Shown in pieces: positions 45,702 through 60,200 of a stretch of 64,000 nucleotides of DNA. The stretch covers positions 124,001 through 188,000 of the forward strand of contig BGZK01000294.1 in assembly GCA_005406025.1 (NCBI GenBank). Reading direction: 5' to 3'. The notes beneath the pieces are model-generated. The model was not told where the DNA came from. It made no database searches and worked only from the letters and a program-made list of their open reading frames with translations. A program made the position numbers and the translations under genes. Every line of letters starts with the position of its first letter. The stretch's first letter is position 1. The stretch comes from Eumeta japonica. Taxonomy: Eukaryota; Arthropoda; Insecta; Lepidoptera; Psychidae.

Positions 45702-46099
45702 TATATATATATATACCTACGGATCTACAGACCTCATATAATAAGCTTGTTTATTAATAATAAGCGAGCTATCCTATATATACTCTCCGAATTTTCTAAT
45801 AAAAATGTCAATCCGATGAATTACGGAGAAGTTCGTGAACAAAATCAAAGGGTCGAACATTGCAGACGTAACGTGATAAATTTTTAATAAAGCCTGACCT
45901 TTCCAACCTCTTGAGGCTTACATGTATATGGTGTTCTGTTTTTATTACAATAAAGAATTTCTACAACTGAGACTTTTTTATAGCATTTTCGAGTGTAAGC
46001 AAGAATGCTAGCAAAGAGTAGGTGGTCACCGCTGCCTTTGGACACTCGTAACTCCAGAGAAACAACAGTGTGTTGCCATCCTCTTGAGTAGGAATAGGG

Positions 46100-48226
46100 T
46101 ATCAAATGGATACAAGAGTGGGAGATGAAGGGGAAGTAAAGTGATGGAGGAAAAGTAGACCACCGGAACTGTCATTCACTGGTCGAAAGTCAACGACGGA
46201 AAACGTTACTTCTGTATTCTGAATGTGGTATCTCACCACTCAAGTCGGCCTATTTAATGCTGCAGCCAAGTTGATCACAGTGGAATATCACCTGCAGGTT
46301 AATTTCTGCTTTATAATTGGATTTTTATAATTGGATTGTTGCGACTCACAATTTCTTCTGGTAATGCTCTTTCTTCATCAGTGACTTTATAGTTTAGAAT
46401 ACTACGATATTATATTGGCGATTTTCGTCTATTACCCCCAGTCAGTTTATGATATTTCTAAGAATTTCTATTCATTGTGATAATAATCCGGAGCCAAGAT
46501 ACGTTTAAAACAGTCTATGGTCAATCAGCTAGAGATAATTTAGTGATGAATGGGTATCCAACACCACTTGAGGTAATAGAGACGTGTTATTTGAAACTAT
46601 ATACACCACAATAGCGATAGATATTTCAATAATTCCATCTTAAGTAATATAAGAGAATTTTGAGAATCTTTAAACATCTGTTGTTAGAAGAGACGTTTCA
46701 TGATTCTTAAAACCTTGAACCTGCAATCACACGTGTCTGTTTTTGTAATCAAAGCGATGTGAAGTGAACTGAAGCAACACACTTTTTTCTATTTCCATCT
46801 GCCTTTTTTCATGACTACTTTTATTTGCGATACAAATTGGCACAAAACGCATCTGTGGAATTGACACCTTCATCTTTATAATCTATCAGCAATATTCAAT
46901 AAAAATCTCAAAGGGTGGTGGATGACACCTTTCCAGCTGAAGGAAAGACCTTGACTTTCTTAGAGGATTTAATCTATTAAAATGTCACTGCATCGAGTCT
47001 CTCTTCCTCTCAGGGTCTTAATTATGAACCCAAGTTTCATATCTATTAATAATTGTTTTTTTTTTAAATATATTTGAATTTTTCCCAAATTTTCGAAGCT
47101 TGAACTTCTATATTACCTGATTGATTGATAAATTGATTGTTACAACACAAGTGCAGTGAGACTGATGTCTGCCATTTCAAGTAAGTGTGAATTGAGCATC
47201 TTTTAAAGTATTACATTAAATCCCCAGTTTAAATTTTCCTTTCCTTTGGTGAGTACGTGATAAAATTAATGGGAATCATGGTAACAGTATTTTGATCTTG
47301 ACTCATGACACTTTTTGGTACCATCCGTGGGCATTTTCCTTTGAGGCTTTCGCGGTAGCCTAGTGCGCATGAGCGTACCCAGCTTCTGGTCTAATAGAGG
47401 CAAGTCAGATTTTTTTCGGTCAAATAGTGTAAACGGGGTGTTATTTATTGTAGAACATACAATATCCAGGGAGGCAGTTGCCCCCCCTCGTACTCCAATG
47501 CTAGTGCGGGTTGAGGCCTGCTAACGACTTTAATTCTAAAACTTAGAGAGTGAATTAATCCGACCAACGACTTAACTCGCTGTCCAAGTTTAGCGACGAG
47601 TACTTTCATTTGATTAAAATTAAAAACTAATCGATCAGTCAGTCCGTTTTGATTCGACCGCCACACTTTTAAGCGCGCAACTACCACCATTGTATAAAAA
47701 ATAAAAGAGCATTGTTAATTAAAACTAATATGATAACATAAGAATTAATTACGGTTAATAACGATCTCTTTGCAAACACCCCACGATCGAATGTCGCGAG
47801 TTGCAACGTTTTGCGACGATCGACATAATGAATGTGGCGAATATTTCTCAATTTTACAATGTTATGTAATTGTCAAAAGTTTTTATAAGTTCGTATTACG
47901 CTTTTATGCAATAAGTATGAGCACCTAAAATAGTATCAAACTTCAGAACACCATGTATAAGTTCCGTGTTACCCCATCAGTCCTGATTCGTCGATAGTTT
48001 CCACGTCGTTCGTTTTCTTTTCCGGCTTAAACGTGAAAATAGTGCACGTGTGTTGCTCGTAAGGAACTAATTTTCACTATATCGACCGGTCAGCTTTGCG
48101 TTAATTAAAATATAAATAATGGAGTGAGTTTTGATGAGATTTACCGTCAAGCGGGTAGATCGCAAACGATGATTGACTTTTCGCGTCGCAAAGCGCAGTC
48201 GTGGGCCGACAAGTCGAGAGACGAAA
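46100..48226. other. Region upstream of Ir93a, no gene recognised
   Basis: Moderately AT-rich. A CpG-richer segment at 47440-47700 and another at 48000-48226 precede the Ir93a start; the latter should contain its 5' UTR. No core promoter motif could be fixed. Confidence 0.4.
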
Positions 48227-51200
48227 ATGGACGCGCGGACGATGTGCTTTTTTGTCGCTTTGATAGTCTGCGGGCGCACCGAGGATTTTCCTTCTTTGAT
48301 GACGACGAATGCTTCGTTAGGTATTTTCTACATTCAGAGCACTATAGATATCTATTTTTTTATCATAATCATTTATTTCGTATTGAAAGACAATAAGAAA
48401 GAAAACATATATCCACCGTTTTGTTTCGTCCAATGAAGGAGAGTTCCGGCGGCCCAGTCCTCCCTCTTCTCCCTCTCGCTTCCCCTATCAGCTCCTCCTC
48501 CAATAGATGTTTTATTCCCTCCCTAGAGGCTAGTAACGCACTGGTGACTACTCCTCTGGTGCTGTGAGTGTCCACGGGTTGCGGTGACCACCTACTCTCT
48601 CACGGCTCGCCTGCTCGTTTGTCCCACGAATACGCTATTAAAATACCGACACGTTTAATAGTCAATAATACTATTTCTCGTATAAGGTTTTGATAATTGC
48701 ACTGACGACATTAAGCTATGGTGACGCTGGTCTAGCGCGAGTCAGGGACCGCTGACGACCGCCGTCAATAAACGAGATTACCACGTCTGCGATAGGTTGT
48801 TCAACGCGTCATCTGATGTACGGAGTGTGTGGTATAATTTGACTTGAAAAAGGTAGGTCGATTCCCTCGTGATCAGGATAGAACTCAGTATAACATGGTT
48901 CGAAGGCAACACATATAACTACGGAGCCACCAGCACTCGCTATTGTAACAATGATAATAGTGAATAATATGAACTCACGCCTATTTCCCAGAAGGGTAGG
49001 CAGAGACTAGATTTCCACATGGTACGACCTTCACATATGTTTATTGCCTTACTGACATCCATCAAACTTTTCATGCAAGTTCATCAGTTTCGGGTGCTCA
49101 AAATTCAACTCTTTTTTAATATGCTATCAATATGATCTGCGTAGGATTTTCTAGGGCGGCCCTTGCCGACTTTTTCATCACACACAATTAGGTCTATAGA
49201 TTTGTTTTGTCAGTCTATTTTCATTTATCCTTTCCAGGTGGCCAAATCGCCGCAACATACCTCTTTCTAGCCTATTCACTACATCTTTCTTCAAACCGCA
49301 CTGCTCTTTAACATCACTGTTTCTACATCTATCTTTTCAAGACACTCCACTCCGCTATTGTATTATTATTTAATGTAGTATATGTATGTATTGTTGGCCA
49401 AAATGGACTCCACTCGGCATCAGTTACAGCACCTATACACCTCGTTTATATTATTGCGCAGCGCCTTTAGCGCGAGTCTTTTAAATAAGCTCGACAATAT
49501 TTATTGCAGACTAACTTTAGTTCGTGAATTCGTCTACGTGGACTATAATTTAATAATGATTATTTTCACTTTTATTACACGTGATCGGATGGCTTTACTT
49601 TTATGTTAAGCCTGAAGCTACCAAACTGAAAATCCACCAACACCCGTTAGGTGTTTTTTTGCGTGATACCATAATAAACCGATAGAGGGCACATACAAAA
49701 ATCTAAAACAAACGTTTTGAACTTGGCTCTCTCAACGGTGTATATCTATATCTTACATGCACTTCTTCAATCTGTTTATTTACATGTCACGCTTAGAAGG
49801 TTACGTAGCCTGACAAAAGTTTCATGTAATAGCTTAAAATAGTACCACATCTTATTTTTGGTGTGAGTATTTACAAGTCGGGTAGGTATACACATTGAGT
49901 CGCTTAATACGATCGATGTCAACTTGTGAGAGTTAAGAGAAAGCTTTAGCCGTGGCTCTGCCTGCATGGACGAGGAATAGAAATTCTTCCATTTATCTTA
50001 TACCCGTCCTGTCCTACTTTCATGCTCGACCTCGCTCTCGGTTCTGATCCCAATCTCTCGATTCCGGTTTAAGTGTAATATTGTTTTAATTCTGTTTTCA
50101 CTCTCACTTTTATTCCGCTATTATTTTCAGTGTGTCTCGGGCGCGGTTTCGTTGTCTATCTCTCTCTTAGACGTAACTTTTAGTAGGTATAATGCCCAAT
50201 TTGTATAATTAAATTGATTTATATATGGCCTGGCGAAATTGAGAGAAAGTGATTAGTTACAAATATGTTAAGCTCAGTGATAATCGAAATATATTTCAAT
50301 CTGACATCAGCTGTTCTGCATCCACATGGGCCAATCTACAGTTAAAGTTTAGACTGAAATCTATACGTGTATAACAAAACTGTGAAAATAAAAAAAAATC
50401 TGTACAATAGAAATATTTAAGAAAAACTACTCTGGGGTGTATATGAAATATTGACAGAATAACATTTCAATAGTTTTCAGAGTTTTTGCCTGTCTATAAA
50501 TTTATTCGCTGACTCCGAATAAACTACTAGGTAGAATTTGATGAAACTCGATATGGTAAATAATAGGTTTATACCCTAGAGCAACATATAGCACAGTTTT
50601 TATCGTGTTAAGCTGTTGTTCTTTTCCATTATCTATGTTTTGAGCAAAATCGAATTTAGATTGGAATCAAGACCGTAATCAGAATAATACGGGGACAGGT
50701 TTAGAATTAAAAGTAGGAATAGGACTGGAATAATGGTTGGCAGCATGATAGTCGAGATAAAAGTTTTGGAAATTCGCTCTATTTCCACGCGGAGGAGCTG
50801 TAGGCGACAGCTATTGTAGTATAAATAACGTAGTTTTTAAGGTGAGTTAACTCATACTTTATCGCATTGCTTGGAGATAGAAAAGCTTTATCGAAATCTA
50901 TTCAGCTGTTTAGACGTCACAAGCACAAAAAAACTGGCCGAGAGCATGTTGGACCATGCTCATTATTATGCATGTTACAGCCATTATTACAACGAATTGC
51001 AATACTAATTAAAAAAGTACGTTGTTACACTTTTTTTCATGTTTCCCGAACAAAATAGTTATAAGCACTTTAGTCACATAACTAGAAAAACAAGTAAGTA
51101 CATCGACTATTACTATTAACCTAGTATAAACTAAAGTGCATCAGCAAAAGAGCGTATCTTCATTGCACTTACGTCCTTTTGTTAAGAAGCGTAGTTTTTC

Positions 51201-54200
51201 GACAATAACTCAAAAACAGTATATTTTCAACAGTATGCTTTCTACAAAAAATATTTTGATCATGATCAAAATTATTTTCCTTGAAAATGTTTATTACACG
51301 TTACCTTCTTTATTTTTTGAATTTACGGTTTAGAAAATAGAGGAGGGGACAAAATTTCTGAAAGTTTTGCAGCGATTATTTCCGAAATTATTCAAGTCAT
51401 CAGAAAAATTGCTTAAAAGCCTTTAAGTGTTTTTCAAAGAACTGTCGAAATATGTGCCATTCATAGATGTTTGCTGAAAAAAAAAATATTCATCTTCTGG
51501 TACATGTAAGGACGGCCCCTCTAGAAATATTTAATTTTGTTATATAACTACCAAACTAAGTAGCGGCTTCTACAAGACACCTACACTATTAATTTCATCA
51601 TTATGGGTCTATATATATTATAGGTCATTATAGTTTTTGAATAAAATGCCTGTGACTTGCGGACGGACGGACATGACGAAACTATAAGTTTGGCTCGGAA
51701 CTCTAAAAATGATTGCGAGTTTAAACATATTAGTTTCCGAATTTGTATTTCTCGTATGGTGCAGATAAATATCTCGTGTGCAGCTTGTCGTAGTGATATC
51801 ATTTTCCTCTTTATAGCCGTAGTTCTCGATCGTCAATTTCTGGGGGAAAAGTATCAAGAAGTTTTAGTTGATCTCAAGGATTACATCAAGGAATTGACGC
51901 GAGTGGAACTCAAACACGGCGGCGTGGTCGTCCATTATTACTCCTGGTCAACGATCAGCCTAAAAAAAGGTTAGTCAGTTGGTAAGCTAAATGGCTGTTT
52001 GTTAAATACTATCAAGAGAAGTCGGTTTAATTAATATAAATAATAAATGATTTTTAATAAAAAAGTTCTTATTATCATTGCCAAAATTGAAATTTTTTGT
52101 AATGAATTATATGAGTTGCTGTTCTCTATGCTATTTTCGATTTTATCCGATAGCGATGATCCTAAGAAGTTCTTATATTTTCAATGTTTTAGTGTATATC
52201 TTTTTATGTTTGTGTATGTATGTATCTTTTGCTTCTCCTTTTCTATATTTTTCGTGAAAAATGCATTAATAAACATAAAATATTGACTAAGTAGTTATTT
52301 ATTGTCGAGTTGAGGTTCACCCATAAGCTCAAACATTGTCCAAATTTAAATTCAAAATATCTTTATTTCAAAGGTTATAAGACAACACTTGAAATAAGTG
52401 ATAATATTTTAACGGTTTACACTCTTTTAAAAAAATTTACCACTCGTTCGTCAGGCAGTTTTTCGTCAAAAAAAATACGAGCAAAGAATCTTGTGGGTAG
52501 TTTATTAAAAAAATAATATTGATTCATTGAGTCAAACGATAATAAAACGATTGCAAAAACGCATGCTATGTAAATTTTTCACACAATAATTTTTCTTTAT
52601 ACTGATTCAAGTTTATTAAGAATATCACATGTCCTGTAAAAATGTGAGATGTTCCTTAAGATTTGGACATTGAATGCGGTGGAATTGTCCTTCGACAATC
52701 AGTTACCATCAGAACAGTGGATATTCCAAATGAAAATAAACACTATTAAAATGTGCCGTTTAAATAGAAAAAGTCAGGGCAAAGTTGTTTTCATATAAAA
52801 AAATAGAATGAGATGCTAATCAGAAATATCCCAATTCATTCCCAATTAGAGAATTACAAAAAAATATTTTTGTAACTCACTTGACTTTGGAACAGGTTTC
52901 ATGGCAGTGTTGAGTATAGCATCATGCGAGGAGACATGGTCTCTCTTCTCTCGAACGGAAGAAGAGGAATTGCTGCTCATCGCGCTGACAGAGGCCGATT
53001 GTCCTAGACTGCCCCTGGATTCAGCTATCACGGTCACTTATATGGAGCCTGGGCAAGAGTTATCCCAGCTGTTATTAGATCTGCGAACTACTAAAGCCAT
53101 TAAGTGGAAATCGGCCGTTATTTTACACGATGACACATTGAGTAAGTAATTTTGTGTTTTTCGAAAGAATGTACTGCGCAAAATTAAGACAACGCATTCA
53201 AGATATACTCTTATATTCTATATAGTTGTTTTGTGGACGTTCCCAAATGTATAAAATTGAAAATATGAACCCCAATTTCGTATATATAGATAAGTTTTTC
53301 ATTCGATAAATGTTTAAGATGGTCCCACTTAAGTCCACCTAATTAGTGTAACCGTTGTTACTGAAAGTCACGCTTTGTAGTGATCCATTGCGTTTATGTT
53401 AGCACCTACGAATATGATACAGCAGGAATAATAATAATATATATAGTAACATGAATAAATATCGTAAAATAGGCAAAATTGTTTGCCAGGTCATTAATTG
53501 TCTTTTGAATTCAGATGATGACGATTATGATGTTATTTTATACATATAGGAAATTAAGTAATCAAAAAAAAACCAGTATATTATTAATAAATATGTCAAT
53601 ATAATTTATATATATATAAAATTGTTCATGTAAAACAATTTGGTACAAATGGTGTCACTGAGGAACGAATGGGGCCAAATAATTTTATTTAAATATTTGC
53701 ATGAAATATATGTGTATGATATAAATCTCAATCTAAAATATATCTTTGAATCATTATGTTGAAGCACCTGTTAAGAATAATCTAAAGCAATATTTTTTAT
53801 ACGACTTATGTACTTTCTGAGGTCTTGTACTATCAAATGTTCTTAAAAACAGAAATAATACATAGGGATCCAACATTAGAAAAACCATCCCTCAATTGAT
53901 AATCGAATAAAAAAATGTTATTAGGAATTATTTAAATACAAGGACTAAAAAACATAAATGTTATTAGGAAAATCCTGCTTCCAATATTTTTTGCAAAAAT
54001 CAATTTTAAATGTAGCGATGTAAATTTCAATTCTGAATCAGCTCGTTTTTGCCTATCGAAGTGAATATTTAAAAAAAAATTACAGACCTGAAACTACAAT
54101 ACAAGGATTTTAATTAATTTTGTTTACAATTTTAAATAGCCATAAAGGTTGGAGTCGATTAATAATAACTTCATAGTACACTATATTTTGATATGGCGTT

Positions 54201-57200
54201 CGAACAATTCAATATGCATATGCAACTTTTTTTCTAGAAACTTGCAAATTGCTAAATTATTTATATTTAAATAGATATTATTTATATATAAGTAGGACAC
54301 TACTTCGATCAATTAATAGACGAGGGAAAATTTTTATTAGGCTGAATTTTAGACTATAAGGTTTTGTATACATGAAGCTGGAGTGGCACCGGCGTCAGAC
54401 GGTAAGTTAGTGTGAAGAAATAAAAATCGCATATGAATCGCACCGGCGCTGCGTCGTCGCCGCATCGCTGCCGTATCGGTGCCCTATGTTTCGTCACTAT
54501 TAAACGGTATGCGCCTATCGCATTACCGAACTGTCACATTCGGAAATGCGAGTCGATAATTTAATTTAAAACTTCCGAGTCGGTATAATTGTGACGTCAA
54601 AATTATATCAGCCGGGGGCAGGAAAAACTTTCACCCTGACGTAATTTTGACGTCATAACAAGACCGACTCGATCGTTCTGAATTAAATTGATTGGCCGCA
54701 GTATCGCAGTTAACCGAATGTTAAACGTCAGTTAACGTTTACGTCAGCTAAACGCATACGTTTAACTTTCTATTCTACGAGCGTTTATAACAATAGAAAG
54801 CCCCATGTTTAGCCCCGAACCGTCTGTTTTGTCTCAATGCTATATTCCTATACAATGTCTACGCTGAGCAAAAAGAAGAAAGCTTTGAAGCTGGGTTGCG
54901 TTAAAAGAAAAAAAAAACAAATAGTGAAACGTTAAGTGTAAGATTTGACTGGTCGTCCATACATTGTCTGTCAAATATATATAGTTAATTTATTAGCGTT
55001 TTTATCTTTTGTTGCAATTTCACTGTCATTTGTTTACTTATTCAACAAACAAAGACGTGAACAACGTAATGAACGTAAAAGGCGATTGTGGTTACACCCT
55101 CTATCGGCGCGCAGAGAAGACCATGGGGATCTTATGTTCTTTTTGAAGAGTCAGTTTTAGGTAAGTACTCGCGTCTCGCGCCGGTGCGGCTCCGGCTCCA
55201 TGAACAAGAGGCCTAAGGAATCTCGATACGTGCTATTGCGATATCTGATGCCGTCACGGCCGGCAGGTCGCGACATGGTCTCCCGCGTGGTGCAGTCGCT
55301 GACGTCGAGCGCCGGCGACGACGACGTGCCGACCATATCTGTGAGCGTCTTCAAAATGAGACACCAAGTGAACGAGTATCTGCGAAGGAAAGAGATCCGC
55401 AGAGTCCTCTCGCGGCTGCCTGTCGATTACATTGGTGGGTTTGAATATACACAAACATTGGACAGTAGCTCAGTAATCAATACAATGATTAAATGTCAAA
55501 AAAGAGCAAAAGTTTCAATTGTAAACTGTTCAAATGTTCAATTCAATATTCATTCATTTTTATGAGATTAGTTACGTAAACAACAACTTTATTAATAATT
55601 ATCCATTATTGTTTTTATTTCCATTACTGACCCCATAAATGAGGATTTTTTATATTATCTATGACTCAGATTTTTATTAAATACTTAACCGATTTTATTT
55701 AATAAGAATATAGGGATAGTGATCTACCTTTATTTATATTATTAATTTATAAAAAGAGACTTTGTTATGTGTGAAGCGAAGTAAATAATCCCTTTTATCC
55801 TAAAGTATCTATTGTCTATTACAAAGTAATTATTTAAGAACTGTTATAGAAAAATCAATACTCACGACGGCAATGCACGAACGAAAAACGTATAAATAAA
55901 TTAGAACTTACGTTTGAACCCTTGAATATTTTGGATGCGTTTTTTCATATGATGACTTTACTAGTGAACTTCTCAAATACTTTTTTAAAGTATCGCTTCA
56001 CAGTGCCAATTTTTGTTGCGTGACTTAAACGCATTCATTCCATCCTAAAATATCATTCATAATTTAGCGAAAAGGGTGGAAGTAACTGAAATATAACTTC
56101 AAAAAAGCGTCTTCATTTAAATTCCACGAAGGAATTAAATTCTGGATAAAATTTTATGAAGAAGACTACTAAGAAGACTACTTTCGTAGAAACATTGTTT
56201 ATTTTATGCAGGAGAAAACTTCATAGCAATAGTAACATCAGACGTGATGTCAACGATGGCGGAGACGGCCCGCGACCTGCTGATGTCGCACACGCAGGCG
56301 CAGTGGTTGTACGTGATCTCGGACACCGACGCCCGCGGCGAGGATCTACCGTCGTTGATCAACGCGCTGTACGAGGGAAAGAATGTCGCTTTCGTCTACA
56401 ACCAGACCGATGATCGTTCCGATTGTCAGGTGAGTTGACACATTGATAGGTGATGAAGAGTTGAACGGACAATTTGAAAATCAGTAGATAACTGCAATTT
56501 TTTTTATTAGAAAATTAAAAAATGGTATGGTATGTTCTTAACTCGTCTTGGTGATTTTTGTACTTTCACCATTTTATTTGTAATATCATTATATTAGAAA
56601 TAAAATGGCGAATTTCAGTTTTTTAAAATGTGAAGAATTTCATTAAACTCTTCACATTTTCATAAAAGCTCTAAATACTTGTAGTCGAGATCGACGCAAT
56701 TCGTCTACAACTTGAACATACTACAATGATTTAACAAAAGAGGCTTAATTAATTTAAATATAGATTTTAATTATCCCGTGTGTGAAATTAATTATTTGCT
56801 CTAAGCGTCAAATTTTAATAAATGACAAGACCAACGCTTGGATGGGCTATTGTCTAGATGTAATAATGAGTGCCCATTAGTGATGTTTGTAGTTTAGTGA
56901 TCTTTTACAATAATTAAGGATTTTTAATTATCTTTAATATAAATTACAATAATTTACATAAATTAATTTTACAATAATGAGCTTAGAATATCATAAAAAT
57001 GCTACGGAACGAATGCTCACAAACGCCTAGATTTTAGTATACAGCAATTGTATTATTTATGTCATATTAAAAATGCATTTGAGGAGATAAGATATAATAT
57101 GAAATTAATTTTTAGAAATAAATATTTCTTATTATGCTTTTTACCTTACCGATAAATGTATGTGAAATTTAACACATTTCTTAAAATGTTTTTATGTTTT

Positions 57201-60200
57201 ACGATTCCCAAAAAAGTTTTTGATTGCACCTGTGGTGTTTATTAATGCAAATTATTTATTATTTTTATAATATAAAACAAAGTTATTTTACGAGTCTGTT
57301 TATATCCTAACTAGTCTTAAACAATCCAACTGATTGTAATACAGTTTTCACCGTCAGCTAGATATTTTTTCGAGGGTGGTGTATATATATATAATATATC
57401 CTTTTTAAGTTTTTTTGTTAATATAAAAAATCAACAATTTTCAACAAAATCCCCAAAAATCAAATTTGATGGGTTACGTAATCTATATCTTAAGAGATAA
57501 GCACATCAAGATGATGTACTAGAGATTTAAAGTTCCTTAAAAATGCTTGAGAAAACTTTGAGGTGAGATATCCTTCTCTCATATGGTTGATTAATAGTTT
57601 CCATTTTTATCTTTAAATTTTTTATTAAAAATACTACGTTATTTGCGTCGCCGTTTTCTCTCATTCAGTTTTAATCATTAACGAGATAGATCTGTTATTA
57701 ACCCTGGGCATTAACTGTAGATTATAATTGACTTTTTATGCTATTAAGAACTGTACCGGAATCAGAATTGAAACTATTTAACTGATTTTATTCTGCCATA
57801 CGTCCGATTGGTAGAATGAAATCAGCGGCGCACCGACACGCCACGGGTGCAGTCTACATTCGAGCAGCAGACCAATTATGCTAACTTAATATGACGTCGA
57901 CTCGATATGAGTCAGCTTCAAATGCTTAATTTTTCACATTAAGATGTATTTGATAACATTCCGTACTCATTCATGAGTTGCGAAAGACTAACTTTCTGTC
58001 AAATACGCGAAATGAACTCGATTTCGGCCCAGTGCGACAAAACTTACATATGCAGGCATAGACATACGTATGTCTGTAAATTAATTGAAATGGCCGTATT
58101 TAGTTTTTGAGGGAGTTCGAGGACTATATCTATATAAAGAAATGATGCAAATCCTACAAAATTGACAATATTAAGCAAATGTTGTCGTTACGATATAGCT
58201 GTATTTCGTCACACACGATATGTGTCATACTTATCGCTTCGACATCGAGTTGACAATGACTTGATTATTGCAACGTTATTATATTAGCATGATCGGGTAA
58301 CTACTAACAAACGTAGCCAGTAAATGTAATAATACACTAGTAATAAAAGTAGCGCAAACGCGCAGCTTGTGCGTTCGCGCAGACCGCGGGTTACAAGGTA
58401 TTGTATTGTTTGCCATTAGTATGGCACATTGTGCTACTGCCACGAGATGCTGAACGCATTCGTGTCGGCGTTGGACGCCGCCGTCCAGGAGGAGTTCGAC
58501 GTCGCGGCTCAGGTCTCCGACGAGGAGTGGGAGGCGATCAGACCCACTAAGATACAGAGGAGAGACATGCTGTTGAAACATATGCAGGTATCGCTTTACG
58601 ATTCTATTCTGTATCGATCTGATATCTTCAATTGGAATGATATTGAAATTATGTTTATATAATATTTGAGGAGTTGGTGAACAAGAGGAGACAAGTCAAA
58701 AAAATCATTTTAACACATCTTTTACTAATTTGTCTTTTTTGATCGGAAAACGAGATTGCAATTTAAATTTCATAAGAACTTTGCATGCTTTTGGTCCAAA
58801 ATATAACCCCATTTATAAGATTTTCGAATAAAGTATACAATTATGCAAAACCTATATCTATAGTTAAGCACTGACTTGTCTACTTTTATTCGCCAGCTTT
58901 TCATTTCAAATTTACATACGAATAATAATTTTCTTTTCTTATAAAAAAAAAGTTTAGTGGTTTTGTCTTTATGCAGATAATCCTTGTATTAGAAATGCAT
59001 GTTATAGGCTTAATACACTATTCAATATGTGAATATATATTTTTTCAATGATAGTGAACACCATATAAGATTCGTTGTGTAGTTAAGTAGAAATAAGCGT
59101 CACAAAAAGTCATACAAACAGGAATAGCAACATTATTTTATAATATTTACACACAAGTTTTCGTCCGCGAATCTACCTGCGTGTTCATAAAATGCATTTT
59201 TTTTTGATCTTGTATATCGAGAGAATCCTTTTTCAATCACGACCTTAAATTCAGATTCCACCGTCTATTTCAACTTTGGTCTTGTGCCATTCTAATTTTG
59301 CTCTTGTCATCGATTCGTTAGTCCCGCTGTTGATCTAATTATCGATTATAATCACAGTACCTCTATCGACCTCCATCGTTTATTACAGACATAACTATCG
59401 CAAACCGACTATTGCCACTGCTAGACTATTGAACTGAATTTTGTTTATCTCTTTGTCGTTAAAAAAGTACGGTACAATAGCCGAAACTCTGCCTCTGTGA
59501 AGTTAGTCACGAAAGCGTCGCAATGGCGTAAAATAGGCACGTGTGGGTGAAGAAGGAAGGGCCGGGGAACTTTAAACTTGCGCATGACATCATTCGCAGG
59601 CAAATCAGAGCGGCAAAACGTGCGTTGTACTGTACTGTGGCTGTGTCAGTTTGCATGCCAGTTACGCATCCAGTGATATAAATTTGGAGTGCAGAGAACA
59701 TAAAAAACTGGCCAAGAGCATATCAGACCACGCTCATTATAGGGTTCCGAAGCCATTATTACTAAGAAATGCACTATATATGAAAAAATTACGTTGTTAC
59801 ACTTTTTCTATCTTTTCCGCACAAAATCACTATAAGCATTTTAGTCGCCTATAATTAGAAAAACAAGTAGATATATCGACTATACGTCCTTTAGTTGAAA
59901 AGTGCAATTTTTCGGTAATAACTCGAAAACAATATATTTAATAATATTAAAAATTATTTTCGCTGAAAGTATTTATTAAGTGTTATATTTGTAATTTTTT
60001 TCACATTTTTTGAACGTACGGTTCAAAAAATAGAGAGGGGGGGACGATTTCTGGTACTTTCAGAGCGATTATTCCTGAAAATAATCAATTACCAAAAAAA
60101 AATGCTTTTAAACCTTAAATCGTTTCTTAAAGAACTGTAGAAATATGTGCCACACTGTTTGCTGAAAAAAATTTTTTTCAGCTTCTGTTACGCGTGTGGA

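Noticed and set aside
48173..48226. Upstream extension of the Ir93a start
   Set aside because: The frame stays open upstream but has no ATG; the ATG at 48227 is directly followed by a signal peptide.
54945..55160. Small membrane protein gene
   Set aside because: The hydrophobic start is followed by a Harbinger-like basic motif and lies between inverted ends inside an Ir93a intron; better read as a transposon remnant.
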